Part shown: in pieces, positions 25,055 to 32,471 of the stretch
Layout: each line of letters begins with the position of its first letter
Position numbering within the stretch: the first letter of the stretch is position 1
Assembly: GCA_949288065.1 (NCBI GenBank)
Contig: CASEIL010000016.1
Location: forward strand, 1 to 64,000
Direction of reading: 5' to 3'
Source: an uncultured Phascolarctobacterium sp.
GTDB lineage: Bacteria; Bacillota; Negativicutes; Acidaminococcales; Acidaminococcaceae
DNA: 64,000 nt
Program-made: the position numbers and the translations under genes
The notes under the pieces: model-generated
The model's input: the letters and a program-made list of their open reading frames with translations, nothing else
Told to the model about the DNA's origin: nothing
Databases searched by the model: none

Positions 25055-25150
25055 CAACCGCCAGAGCCTTGGAAACTTAGCGGTTGTTACTGTGTAATAA
25101 CTTTATTAGTTTTGTGGGCTGACCGTCTATCGGCAGCCTTTTGCGTTTCT
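25040..25150 (-). ncRNA. Predicted convergent antisense RNA of locus A
   Basis: A minus-strand promoter (next entry) would start an RNA near 25150 that ends at the shared stem, about 110 nt. Its 5' part folds into GGCUGCCG-AUAGA-CGG-U-CAGCC. Its 3' half is complementary to the 3' end of the peptide mRNA including the loop 25062-25079. Locus B keeps both parts. Predicted only; no expression data. Confidence 0.6.
25052..25089. terminator. Shared (bidirectional) terminator stem of locus A
   Basis: TAACAACCGC (25052-25061) pairs perfectly with GCGGTTGTTA (25080-25089) around an 18-nt loop. On the minus strand a T-rich stretch (complement of 25042-25050) follows, so it should stop the antisense RNA. 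On the plus strand the T-run is poor. Confidence 0.65.
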
Positions 25151-25156
25151 ATAATT

Positions 25157-25184
25157 ATTATAGCAAACGTGGGGCAAAAGTCAA
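25157..25184 (-). promoter_or_regulatory. Locus A antisense promoter
   Basis: On the minus strand TTGACT (25184-25179), 16-bp spacer, TATAAT (25162-25157). The identical arrangement stands in locus B (61231-61204). Confidence 0.75.
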
Positions 25185-25193
25185 ATTTTGTTT

Positions 25194-25224
25194 AGTAGTA
25201 ATACTTACTACTGTGTAGTATAAT
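25194..25224 (+). promoter_or_regulatory. Palindrome and -10 box before the 25265 gene
   Basis: AGTAGTAATACTTACTACT (25194-25212) is a perfect palindrome of 8-bp arms around TAC. It covers the -35 position of a TATAAT at 25219-25224, and a further TAGTA follows. It looks like a repressor operator. The regulator is unknown and none is encoded beside it. Confidence 0.55.
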
Positions 25225-25264
25225 TAACCTGTAAGGCAAAAATTTTAGCGGGCGGTGAGGGTTT

Positions 25265-25939
25265 ATGGACAAGATTAAAATGCTGCTTGTGATAACGGTT
25301 TTAATTGCTTTAAGCACGTTGTTTTACAGCGTGCAGGGTATGCAGCAGGTGCATTCTGCCGGTGAATACAAGGATTTGGGCGTGTACACGTTTTACCCGC
25401 AAAGGGTAGCACCGCTGCAAAAGGAGACTAACTTTAGCGGCAGGTTGAAGCGCACGAACCCAACAACGACCGTTTACGCCGTTGATTATTGGACGGAGCA
25501 AAATAAAACCAAAAAATTGCAGGCGCTGGCTGAAGAAGAAAGCCTGCCGGAACCCAAAAACTGGCGCGAAAAAATTGAACGCGGCAAACAGCTGCGCGAC
25601 AAGCTGCGCCCGGTGCAGGAATATGAATACCTTTTGGAAACAGGCGGCATAGAAAGCGAAGCGCAAGAAATTCTGGCAGAAGGCAAACCCATTCAGCGCC
25701 GCGTGCTTGCCATACCGGCAGAAGATGCTTATATTACGGTTGAAGCAAATAGGACGGCAGAGGATTATGCAGATAAGCAAACCGGCTTCAACAAAAATCT
25801 CGCCATGGCGTCGCTGACATATCTCGCCGCTGTCGGTGCGTACTATCTTGTTAAGCGTTTTTCCAACAACCAAAATAACTCCCGCAAGGGTAATAAAAAA
25901 TACTCCCGTTTTGTGGCGGGAGTATTTTTATCGGCATAA
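25265..25939 (+). CDS. Hypothetical protein with N- and C-terminal membrane segments
   Basis: The 224-residue protein begins with a hydrophobic helix (about 5-22), then a charged, helix-rich middle with WREKIERGKQLRDKLRPVQEYEYLL near the centre, a second hydrophobic helix (about 180-196) and a basic tail. I recognise no family. GGGCGGTGAGGG precedes ATG 25265. The last dozen codons (211-222) lie inside a perfect terminator hairpin, so the gene may have grown into its terminator or the true end may have been altered. It probably sits in the envelope. It is convergent with uraA. Confidence 0.7.
   Translation: MDKIKMLLVITVLIALSTLFYSVQGMQQVHSAGEYKDLGVYTFYPQRVAPLQKETNFSGRLKRTNPTTTVYAVDYWTEQNKTKKLQALAEEESLPEPKNWREKIERGKQLRDKLRPVQEYEYLLETGGIESEAQEILAEGKPIQRRVLAIPAEDAYITVEANRTAEDYADKQTGFNKNLAMASLTYLAAVGAYYLVKRFSNNQNNSRKGNKKYSRFVAGVFLSA
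25895..25929. terminator. Bidirectional terminator inside the 3' end of the 25265 gene
   Basis: AAAAATACTCCCG (25896-25908) with CGGGAGTATTTTT (25917-25929): perfect 13-bp stem with A-run before and T-run after, serving both the plus gene and uraA on the minus strand. Confidence 0.85.
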
Positions 25940-25971
25940 CGCCGAGTTTTAAATTGTATCAGCCGTAAGGC

Positions 25972-27222
25972 TTAGATATGGTTTAAAAATCCTAAACGGT
26001 CGAGGATTTTAAAGGTGACGCTGAGCACGATAGCAACCAGCGTTGCCAGCACCATGCCCTGCACGCTGATGGTACCGAAGGTAAGTTTGGCGCCGCTAAG
26101 GCCGATAATCATAATAACGGCGGTCATAACAAGGTTGGAGGATTTGCTGTAATCAACCCTGCTTTCAACCAGCACGCGCAGGCCGCTGGCAGCAATTACG
26201 CCGAACAGCAGAATGCACACGCCGCCCATTACCGGCACGGGAATGCTGTGAATAAGCTCGCTGAGCTTGCCGATGAAGGAAAGCAGAATGGCAAACACTG
26301 CCGCGCCGCCGATAACCCACACGCTGTACACCTTGGTGATGGCCATAACGCCGATGTTTTCGCCATAAGTGGTGTTAGGCGTTGCGCCAAAGAAGCCGGA
26401 CAGAATGTTGGAGCAGCCGTCGGCAAACAGGGAGCGGGACAGACCCGGGTCTTTAATAAGGTTGCGGTCCACAATGTTGCCGGTAACAACCAGGTGGCCA
26501 ATGTGTTCGGCCAGCACAACCAGCGCCGCAGGCGCGATGATTAAAATGGCGTCAAGATTGAACACAGGGCTGTAAAAATGCGGAACCTGGAACCACGGTG
26601 CGTTGATGACGGGCGTTAAATCGACAAGGCCCATAAAAAGCGCCATTACATAGCCGCAGATAACGGCGAACAGCACCGGAATAATGCCGAGGAAACCGCG
26701 GAAGGCTACGGAGCCGAGAATGGCCACGCCCAGCGTAAACATCGAAACGATGATGTGGTCAGGGTTAATGTTTTCGCCAGTCAGGCCCGCCATATTGGCA
26801 GCGGTCGGCGCAAGCTCAAGGCCGATAACGGCGATAATGGCGCCCATGCACGCCGGAGGGAAGATAACGTCAATCCAGCCGGTGCCGGTTGCTTTGATAA
26901 GTGCGGAGAATAAAATAAAAATTAAACCGAACACGATAAAGCCGGACTGCGCGTCGTGGTAGCTCGAAGTGGCCATAATGGCAAGCACCGGCGAAATGAA
27001 CGCGAAGCTGGAGCCAAGATAGGACGGGATGCGCCCTTTGGTGATGAACAGATACAGCAGCGTGCCGATACCGTTCATAAACAGGCACGTTGTGGGGCTT
27101 ACATTAAACAAAAACGGAACGAGCACCGTGGAGCCGAACATTGCAAACAAGTGCTGGATGCTGAGCGGAATGTTCAGCGCAAGCGGCGGGCGTTCTTCAA
27201 CCTGGATAATTCTTTTTTCCAT
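25972..27222 (-). CDS. uraA: Uracil permease (NCS2 family, UraA type)
   Basis: This proton-driven uracil importer in the inner membrane has about 416 residues with the hydrophobic pattern of NCS2 carriers. The key blocks are LAEHIGH (the Glu and His that face uracil in UraA) and NTTYGENIGVMAITKV (the second substrate Glu). The start is ATG 27222 with GAGG 8 bases upstream; ATG 27228 would be only 2 bases from it. It stands alone on the minus strand. Control by PyrR or pyrimidines is possible but no attenuator was seen. Confidence 0.94.
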   Translation of the reverse strand: MEKRIIQVEERPPLALNIPLSIQHLFAMFGSTVLVPFLFNVSPTTCLFMNGIGTLLYLFITKGRIPSYLGSSFAFISPVLAIMATSSYHDAQSGFIVFGLIFILFSALIKATGTGWIDVIFPPACMGAIIAVIGLELAPTAANMAGLTGENINPDHIIVSMFTLGVAILGSVAFRGFLGIIPVLFAVICGYVMALFMGLVDLTPVINAPWFQVPHFYSPVFNLDAILIIAPAALVVLAEHIGHLVVTGNIVDRNLIKDPGLSRSLFADGCSNILSGFFGATPNTTYGENIGVMAITKVYSVWVIGGAAVFAILLSFIGKLSELIHSIPVPVMGGVCILLFGVIAASGLRVLVESRVDYSKSSNLVMTAVIMIIGLSGAKLTFGTISVQGMVLATLVAIVLSVTFKILDRLGFLNHI

Positions 27223-27259
27223 GCGCATAACCTCTTTTCTAAATTTTTAAACCTATACT

Positions 27260-27288
27260 ATTTTAATGTGTTTTGCCGTAAATGGCAA
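27260..27288 (-). promoter_or_regulatory. uraA promoter
   Basis: Minus strand TTGCCA (27288-27283), 17 bp, TAAAAT (27265-27260). Confidence 0.6.
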
Positions 27289-27414
27289 GGCATTATGCCG
27301 TTTTTGCCCGGCAAATTTTAACTTTGCAAAAAATTTTTAAAATATCCGCCGCGGGCGTGGAATATCAACCTGCGGTTTGATATAATAAAGTAGCAGTATT
27401 TTACGAAACGGGTG

Positions 27415-28257
27415 ATGTTTTTGCTGACAAATGTAAACAGCCTCATCAAAACCATCGGCATTTTAGATGTGATAGATATTTTGGTGGTGGCGTATTTTCT
27501 TTTTAGAATTTACCTGATGCTGAAAAACACCAGGGCTGCCGTGCTGGTTAAGGGCCTCTTAACGCTGGGCGCGATTATGTTCATCAGCCGGTGGCTTAAT
27601 TTGCACGTTATCAGCTGGGTGCTGGAAAAAAGCATGACGGTGCTGATTGTGGCGCTGCCGATAGTGTTTCAGCCGGAGCTGCGGCGCGCTTTGGAGCAGA
27701 TTGGCCGCGGCAGGTTGTTCCGTAAGCAGGGCGAGCTGGACGAATACGAGGTGGACGAGATGGTTAATTCCATTACATCTGCCGCCGTGGTTATGAGCCG
27801 CCGCAAGCTGGGCGCTTTAATTGTTATCGAGCGCGAGATTGGCTTAGAGGAGCGCATCGAAACGGGCGTGGCTATCGACGGGCTTATCAGCGACAGCCTT
27901 TTGTTAAACATTTTTGAAAAGGACACGCCGCTGCACGACGGCGCGGTAATAATCCGCGGCAACCGCATTGCAGCCGCCAGCTGCTTACTTCCGCTTACCG
28001 AGATGCGCAACCTGAGCCAGGAGCTTGGCACGCGCCACAGGGCGGCGCTGGGCATTTCGGAGCAGTCGGACGCTGTTATACTGGTAGTAAGCGAGGAATC
28101 GGGCACGATTTCGCTGGCGCGCAACGGCACCTTGCAGCGTTATTTAACGGCGGACGATGTGAAGGAGTTTTTAAAGGCTTCCATCACGCGCCCCAAAACC
28201 GATTTTAAACAGATAGTAAAAGAAAAAATCCGTGAATACAGAGGTGACAATAAATGA
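27415..28257 (+). CDS. cdaA: Diadenylate cyclase CdaA
   Basis: CdaA makes cyclic di-AMP from two ATP at the membrane. Three N-terminal membrane helices (within residues 1-85) precede the DAC (DisA_N) domain with its two motifs LHDGAVII (DGA) and GTRHRAALG (RHR). ATG 27415 is preferred; GTG 27412 is directly before it. A TATAAT at 27381-27386 is the likely -10. The stop overlaps the cdaR start, and glmM follows two genes later, the known cdaA-cdaR-glmM grouping that ties c-di-AMP to cell-wall precursor supply. Confidence 0.97.
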   Translation: MFLLTNVNSLIKTIGILDVIDILVVAYFLFRIYLMLKNTRAAVLVKGLLTLGAIMFISRWLNLHVISWVLEKSMTVLIVALPIVFQPELRRALEQIGRGRLFRKQGELDEYEVDEMVNSITSAAVVMSRRKLGALIVIEREIGLEERIETGVAIDGLISDSLLLNIFEKDTPLHDGAVIIRGNRIAAASCLLPLTEMRNLSQELGTRHRAALGISEQSDAVILVVSEESGTISLARNGTLQRYLTADDVKEFLKASITRPKTDFKQIVKEKIREYRGDNK

Positions 28258-29180
28258 AGCAGTTTTTGGAGCGTGAGAATTTAATTCCGCGTATCGTCAC
28301 CCTGATTGTTGCCTGCGGCTTGTGGCTGTATGTTATGAGCGAGCAGAACCCGATGATTGAACGCGATTTTGTTGTTAAATTGCAGCAGCGCAATGTTGCC
28401 GAAAATACCGTGGTGCTGAACGCGCCGGATAATGTTAAGGTGAAGGTTAGCGGGCAGCGCAGCGTTTTGGGCGGCATTACCGAAAAAGAGGTTGTGGCCT
28501 ACATTGACTGCGCCGGGCTGGACGCCGGTCAGCAGTACATCCCTGTCAAGGCGCAGTTCCCCGAGGGTGAGGTAATGGAGGTTTACCCGAACAATATTTA
28601 TGTGTATATCGACCGCATCAGCTCGCGCACGATGCCGGTTGAAACTATGGTTATAGGCCTGCCTGCCAACGATTACGCGCTGAGCAGGCAGGAGGTTGCG
28701 CCCGAAACGGTTGAGGTGCGCGGCGCCAGCCACCGCCTGGACGCGATGGTGAAGGTTGTCGCCCCGGTTGACGTAAGCGAAAAAGAGCGCGATTTTGAGC
28801 TGGACAGCCATTTGGTGGCTATTAGCGACACGGGCGCAGAAATGCACGATTTGGCGATTGAGCCTGCCACAGCGCATATTAAGGCCAGCCTTGTGCGCCA
28901 GATGATTACCGCCGAGCTGCCGGTGCTGGTAAGCACCACGGGCGAACTTGCCGACGGCGCCAAACTGGTTAAGGCCGTGGCAGAGCCTGAGCGCGTTAAA
29001 ATTTTGGCAGAGCCGAGCGTGGCGCACAGCATTGTGGCGGTGCATACCAAACAGGTTGATTTAAGCCGCCTGCGTGCGGACAGCAAAGTGGACGTGGAGC
29101 TTGACCTGCCCAACAAGGTTATGTGCGATACTAAAACGGTTACGGTGCACCTTGAAACTGAAGGAGAACAGAAAGAATAA
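28254..29180 (+). CDS. cdaR: CdaR (YbbR-domain) regulator of diadenylate cyclase
   Basis: The 308-residue protein has one N-terminal membrane segment (about 12-28, PRIVTLIVACGLWLYVMSEQ) and an extracytoplasmic region of repeated YbbR domains (for example PDNVKVKVSGQRSVLGGI and PETVEVRGASHRLDAMVKVVA). In Firmicutes CdaR binds CdaA and modulates c-di-AMP synthesis. Its ATG overlaps the cdaA stop by four bases, so the two are translationally coupled. Confidence 0.93.
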   Translation: MKQFLERENLIPRIVTLIVACGLWLYVMSEQNPMIERDFVVKLQQRNVAENTVVLNAPDNVKVKVSGQRSVLGGITEKEVVAYIDCAGLDAGQQYIPVKAQFPEGEVMEVYPNNIYVYIDRISSRTMPVETMVIGLPANDYALSRQEVAPETVEVRGASHRLDAMVKVVAPVDVSEKERDFELDSHLVAISDTGAEMHDLAIEPATAHIKASLVRQMITAELPVLVSTTGELADGAKLVKAVAEPERVKILAEPSVAHSIVAVHTKQVDLSRLRADSKVDVELDLPNKVMCDTKTVTVHLETEGEQKE

Positions 29181-30779
29181 ATGCAGTTAAGGATAAATAA
29201 TGTAAGGATTGCTCTTGCGGCGGACACCGGCCTGCGTGAGGCGGCTGCCCGCAAGCTGGGGCTGAAAAAGCAGGATATTGCGGGTGTGAAGGTTTTGCGC
29301 CGCGCGGTGGATGCAAGGCGTAAAAACAACATCGTCATTAACTACCACCTGCTGGCGGAGGTTGACGCGCCTGCAAGGCTTGTTAACCGCCTGCTGCGGG
29401 ATAAGGACGTTATGCGTTTTGAAGCGGCCAAACCCATTGCCCCCGTGCTGGGCAGCGAGAAAATGGCGGCGCGGCCCATTGTTATCGGCGCAGGGCCTGC
29501 GGGGCTGGTGGCGGCGCTGGAGCTGGCACGTTACGGCTACAAGCCGCTGCTCTTAGAGCGCGGCAAAAAAATAGCCGCCCGCGTGGACGACGTACAGCGC
29601 TTTTGGCAAAAGGGCGAGTTTAACCCCGAAAGCAATGTGCAGTTTGGCGAGGGCGGCGCAGGCACCTTTAGCGACGGCAAGCTGACGACGCGCGTTAACG
29701 ACCCGGTGATGAACGATATTTTGCAGCTGTTTGTTAACTCCGGTGCGCCGGAGGAAATCCTGTGGGAGCAGAAGCCCCACGTCGGTACGGATAAGCTGCG
29801 CGCGATGGTAACGGGCTTAAACCGGATGATTTGTGAGCTGGGCGGCGAAATCCGTTTTGAAGCGAAGGTTAGTGATTTTATTATAGAAGGAAACGCCGTT
29901 AAAGGCGTGGTGCTGGCGGGCGGCGAAAGGCTTTACGCACCGGCGGTTATTTTGGCGTGCGGGCACAGCGCGCGCGATACTTACGCCATGCTGGCGGAGC
30001 GCAAAATTGCCGTGCAGCCCAAGGCGTTTGCCATTGGCGTGCGCATTGAGCACCCGCAGGATTTGATTGACCGCGCGCAGTACGGTGAATTTGCCGGGCA
30101 CCCCAAACTGGGTGCTGCCGATTATGCGCTGGTTTGGCATAACAGCGAAAGCACGCGCACGGCGTATTCGTTTTGCATGTGCCCGGGCGGGCAGGTGGTT
30201 GGCGCTGCCAGCGAAACGGGCGGCGTGGTTGTAAATGGTATGAGCATGTATAAGCGCGACAGCGGCGTTGCCAACAGCGCGCTTGTGGTTAACGTAACGC
30301 CTGAGGATTTTGGCACAAATGCGCTTGACGGCGTGGAGTTTCAGCGCAGGTGGGAGCGTTTGGCGTTTAAGTTTGGCGGCGGCAGCTATTACGCACCGGC
30401 GCAGAATTTTAAAACCTTTTTAGATGGCACTGCGCCCAGCACGGAAGCGCTTGTTAAACCAAGCTGCCTGCCGGGCATAACGGCGTGCAGTTTAGATAAC
30501 GTGCTGCCGGATTACGTTACGGCAACGCTGCGCGGCGGCATACAGGCCTTTGGGCAGCGCTTAAAAGGCTACGACGACGGCGGCGCATTACTGACGGGTG
30601 TGGAAACACGCACCAGCGCACCCCTGCGCATTATGCGCGGGGAGGATAAAGAATCCGTATCGCACAAGGGCTTGTACCCCTGCGGCGAAGGGGCGGGCTA
30701 CGCCGGCGGCATTATGAGTGCGGCGCTGGATGGCTACCATGTGGCGCGTGCGGTAATGGCGCGCTTTGCGCCGTTTTGA
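29181..30779 (+). CDS. FAD-dependent oxidoreductase of the FAD_oxidored/HI0933-like group
   Basis: The 532-residue protein has an N-terminal domain of about 90 residues (DTGLREAAARKLGLKKQDIAGVKVLRRAVDARRK) before a Rossmann FAD site, PIVIGAGPAGLVAALELARYGYKPLLLERG. It ends with GLYPCGEGAGYAGGIMSAALDGYHVA, typical of the large uncharacterised family often called NAD(P)/FAD-dependent protein, COG2509. It starts directly at the cdaR stop (TAAATG). No substrate is known. The cdaAR-COG2509-glmM order recurs in anaerobic Firmicutes as far as I recall. Confidence 0.88.
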   Translation: MQLRINNVRIALAADTGLREAAARKLGLKKQDIAGVKVLRRAVDARRKNNIVINYHLLAEVDAPARLVNRLLRDKDVMRFEAAKPIAPVLGSEKMAARPIVIGAGPAGLVAALELARYGYKPLLLERGKKIAARVDDVQRFWQKGEFNPESNVQFGEGGAGTFSDGKLTTRVNDPVMNDILQLFVNSGAPEEILWEQKPHVGTDKLRAMVTGLNRMICELGGEIRFEAKVSDFIIEGNAVKGVVLAGGERLYAPAVILACGHSARDTYAMLAERKIAVQPKAFAIGVRIEHPQDLIDRAQYGEFAGHPKLGAADYALVWHNSESTRTAYSFCMCPGGQVVGAASETGGVVVNGMSMYKRDSGVANSALVVNVTPEDFGTNALDGVEFQRRWERLAFKFGGGSYYAPAQNFKTFLDGTAPSTEALVKPSCLPGITACSLDNVLPDYVTATLRGGIQAFGQRLKGYDDGGALLTGVETRTSAPLRIMRGEDKESVSHKGLYPCGEGAGYAGGIMSAALDGYHVARAVMARFAPF

Positions 30780-30781
30780 TA

Positions 30782-30810
30782 TTGCTAAATCGGCGAAAGC
30801 CTGCTATAAT
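30782..30810 (+). promoter_or_regulatory. glmM promoter
   Basis: TTGCTA (30782-30787), 17 bp, TATAAT (30805-30810). Confidence 0.8.
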
Positions 30811-30860
30811 ACTTGCGGCAAAAAGATTTAAACTTTACATATAAATTGGAGGTTTTATGA

Positions 30861-32201
30861 ATGGCTCGTTTATTTGGTACTGACGGTGTGCGCGGCGTCG
30901 CTAACGTAGAGCTGACGCCGGAGCTGGCGTTTAAGCTGGGGCGCGCTGCCGCTTCTTACTTTGGCAGGGAAACACGCAACCCTAAAATTATCATCGGGCG
31001 CGATACACGTTTAAGCGGCACGATGCTGGAGGCAGCGCTGGCAGCAGGCATCTGCTCTGCCGGCGGCAATGCGCATTTGCTGGGCGTAATCCCTACGCCG
31101 GCGGTTTCGTACTTAACCAGCAAGCTGCACGCTAACGCTGGTGCGGTAATTTCTGCCAGCCACAACCCGTTTGAAGATAACGGCATTAAGTTTTTCTCGC
31201 AAACCGGGCACAAGCTGCCGGATGCCGTTGAGGACGAGATTGAGGCGATGGTTGCTGCTGAGCACGACAGCAGCAAAAACCCGCGCGGTTCTTCCGTGGG
31301 GCGCGTTATTAACGAAGAAGCGATGGACAAAATGTACATTGACCATATTGTAAGCAGCGCACCCACCAAGCTGAACGGCTTAAAGGTGGTTATGGACTGC
31401 TCTAACGGCGCTAACAGCTTAATTGCGCCGGTAATTTTGCGTACCCTTGGCGCGCAGGTTATTACCATTTTTAACAAGCCTAACGGCATTAATATTAACA
31501 ACGGCTGCGGCAGCACGCATTTGGAGGCCTTGCAGGAAAAAGTGCTGGAAGAGGGTGCTGACGTGGGCATTGCCAACGACGGCGACGCCGACCGCTGCCT
31601 TGCTGTGGACGAAAACGGCAAAGCGCTGGACGGCGACCAGATTATGCTCATCTGCGCTTTGGAGCTGATGAAAAAGAAAGAGCTGCACGACAATGTGCTG
31701 GTAACCACCGTTATGAGCAACGTAGGCCTGCATAAAGCGATGGCCGAGCACGGCGGGCGCTGCGTAAAAACCAATGTCGGCGACCGTTATGTGCTGGAAG
31801 AAATGCTGCGCGGCGGTTACAGCATCGGCGGCGAGCAGAGCGGGCATATTATTTTCAGCAAATACGCTAAAACCGGCGACGGCATTTTAACGGCGGTACA
31901 GCTTTTGGGCGCGATGGTTAAAAACAACAAACGCCTGTCCGAGCTGGGTGCGCTGATGACCAAATACCCGCAAATCCTTTTAAATGTGCGCGTGAAGGAT
32001 AAATATGGCTGGGAGGACAACGCCGCTATTAAAGAAGTTATCAAAAAATATCAGGACGAGCTGGGCGACAACGGGCAAATCCTTGTGCGTGCATCCGGCA
32101 CCGAGCCTTTAATCCGCATTATGGCGGAAGGCCCCGTGCAGGAGCGCCTGGAGAACATTGTGGGCGCGATTGGCGAAGTTGTTACGCGCGAGCTTGGCTG
32201 A
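30861..32201 (+). CDS. glmM: Phosphoglucosamine mutase
   Basis: GlmM converts glucosamine-6-phosphate to glucosamine-1-phosphate for UDP-GlcNAc. The phosphoserine is Ser100 in ISASHNPFEDNG, the metal loop is NDGDADR, the sugar-binding loop is GGEQSGHI, and RASGTEPLIRI binds phosphate. Length 446 is usual. GGAGG lies 8 bases before ATG 30861; ATG 30857 is out of frame. It is followed by glmS under its own promoter and ribozyme, so the two steps of aminosugar supply stand together. Confidence 0.98.
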   Translation: MARLFGTDGVRGVANVELTPELAFKLGRAAASYFGRETRNPKIIIGRDTRLSGTMLEAALAAGICSAGGNAHLLGVIPTPAVSYLTSKLHANAGAVISASHNPFEDNGIKFFSQTGHKLPDAVEDEIEAMVAAEHDSSKNPRGSSVGRVINEEAMDKMYIDHIVSSAPTKLNGLKVVMDCSNGANSLIAPVILRTLGAQVITIFNKPNGININNGCGSTHLEALQEKVLEEGADVGIANDGDADRCLAVDENGKALDGDQIMLICALELMKKKELHDNVLVTTVMSNVGLHKAMAEHGGRCVKTNVGDRYVLEEMLRGGYSIGGEQSGHIIFSKYAKTGDGILTAVQLLGAMVKNNKRLSELGALMTKYPQILLNVRVKDKYGWEDNAAIKEVIKKYQDELGDNGQILVRASGTEPLIRIMAEGPVQERLENIVGAIGEVVTRELG

Positions 32202-32208
32202 TTTAACA

Positions 32209-32237
32209 TTGACCGCATTGTAAAAATATAGTAAAAT
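32209..32237 (+). promoter_or_regulatory. glmS promoter
   Basis: TTGACC (32209-32214), 17 bp, TAAAAT (32232-32237), directly before the leader hairpin and ribozyme. Confidence 0.75.
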
Positions 32238-32242
32238 AAAGT

Positions 32243-32302
32243 AACTGCAAAGGTGCCGCATGGGACAGCCAGGCCTGTGCGGCACAAAATGTATTTGCAG
32301 TT
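32243..32302 (+). other. Leader hairpin just before the glmS ribozyme cleavage site
   Basis: AACTGCAAA (32243-32251) pairs with TTTGCAGTT (32294-32302), and inside it GTGCCGCA (32253-32260) with TGCGGCAC (32278-32285), all perfect. The stem ends about four bases before the predicted cleavage point. Confidence 0.75.
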
Positions 32303-32305
32303 TCA

Positions 32306-32445
32306 AGCGCAAGTGCCGCCAAGCGGCAGACGAGGCGGAGGTTTATCGAATAGTCAGCGGGTGCCTCCCGGCCGGCTGCGGGCCGAAAGCAGAATGACAA
32401 AACCCCATGGCAACGCGGGGGACAAAACATCTGCGGCAGAACTGG
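32306..32445 (+). promoter_or_regulatory. glmS ribozyme (glucosamine-6-phosphate riboswitch)
   Basis: The leader contains the glmS ribozyme core in order: A|GCGC at 32306-32310 (self-cleavage between A32306 and G32307), a P2-like stem TGCCGCC-AA-GCGGCA (32314-32328), GACGAGGCGGAGGTTTATCGA (32329-32349), AGCGGGTGCCTCC whose GCCTCC pairs back to GGAGG, a GC-rich P3 (CGGCCGGCTGCGGGCCG), and a 3' domain with CCCC/GGGG stem and ACAAAAC. In the family, glucosamine-6-phosphate acts as cofactor and cleavage leads to mRNA decay, giving feedback on GlmS. Confidence 0.93.
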
Positions 32446-32471
32446 CAAATAACCTTGAGGAGGATTTTAAT

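Noticed and set aside
24833-25150. Loci A and B as two copies of a small transposable element (MITE) with terminal inverted repeats
   Set aside because: The inner parts have diverged strongly while promoters and peptide core are kept, there is no obvious target-site duplication, and the promoters lie outside the repeats. Kept as an alternative but not preferred.
32253-32471. N-terminal extension of GlmS by 73 residues
   Set aside because: The frame runs through the ribozyme, and GlmS needs Cys directly after the initiator Met.
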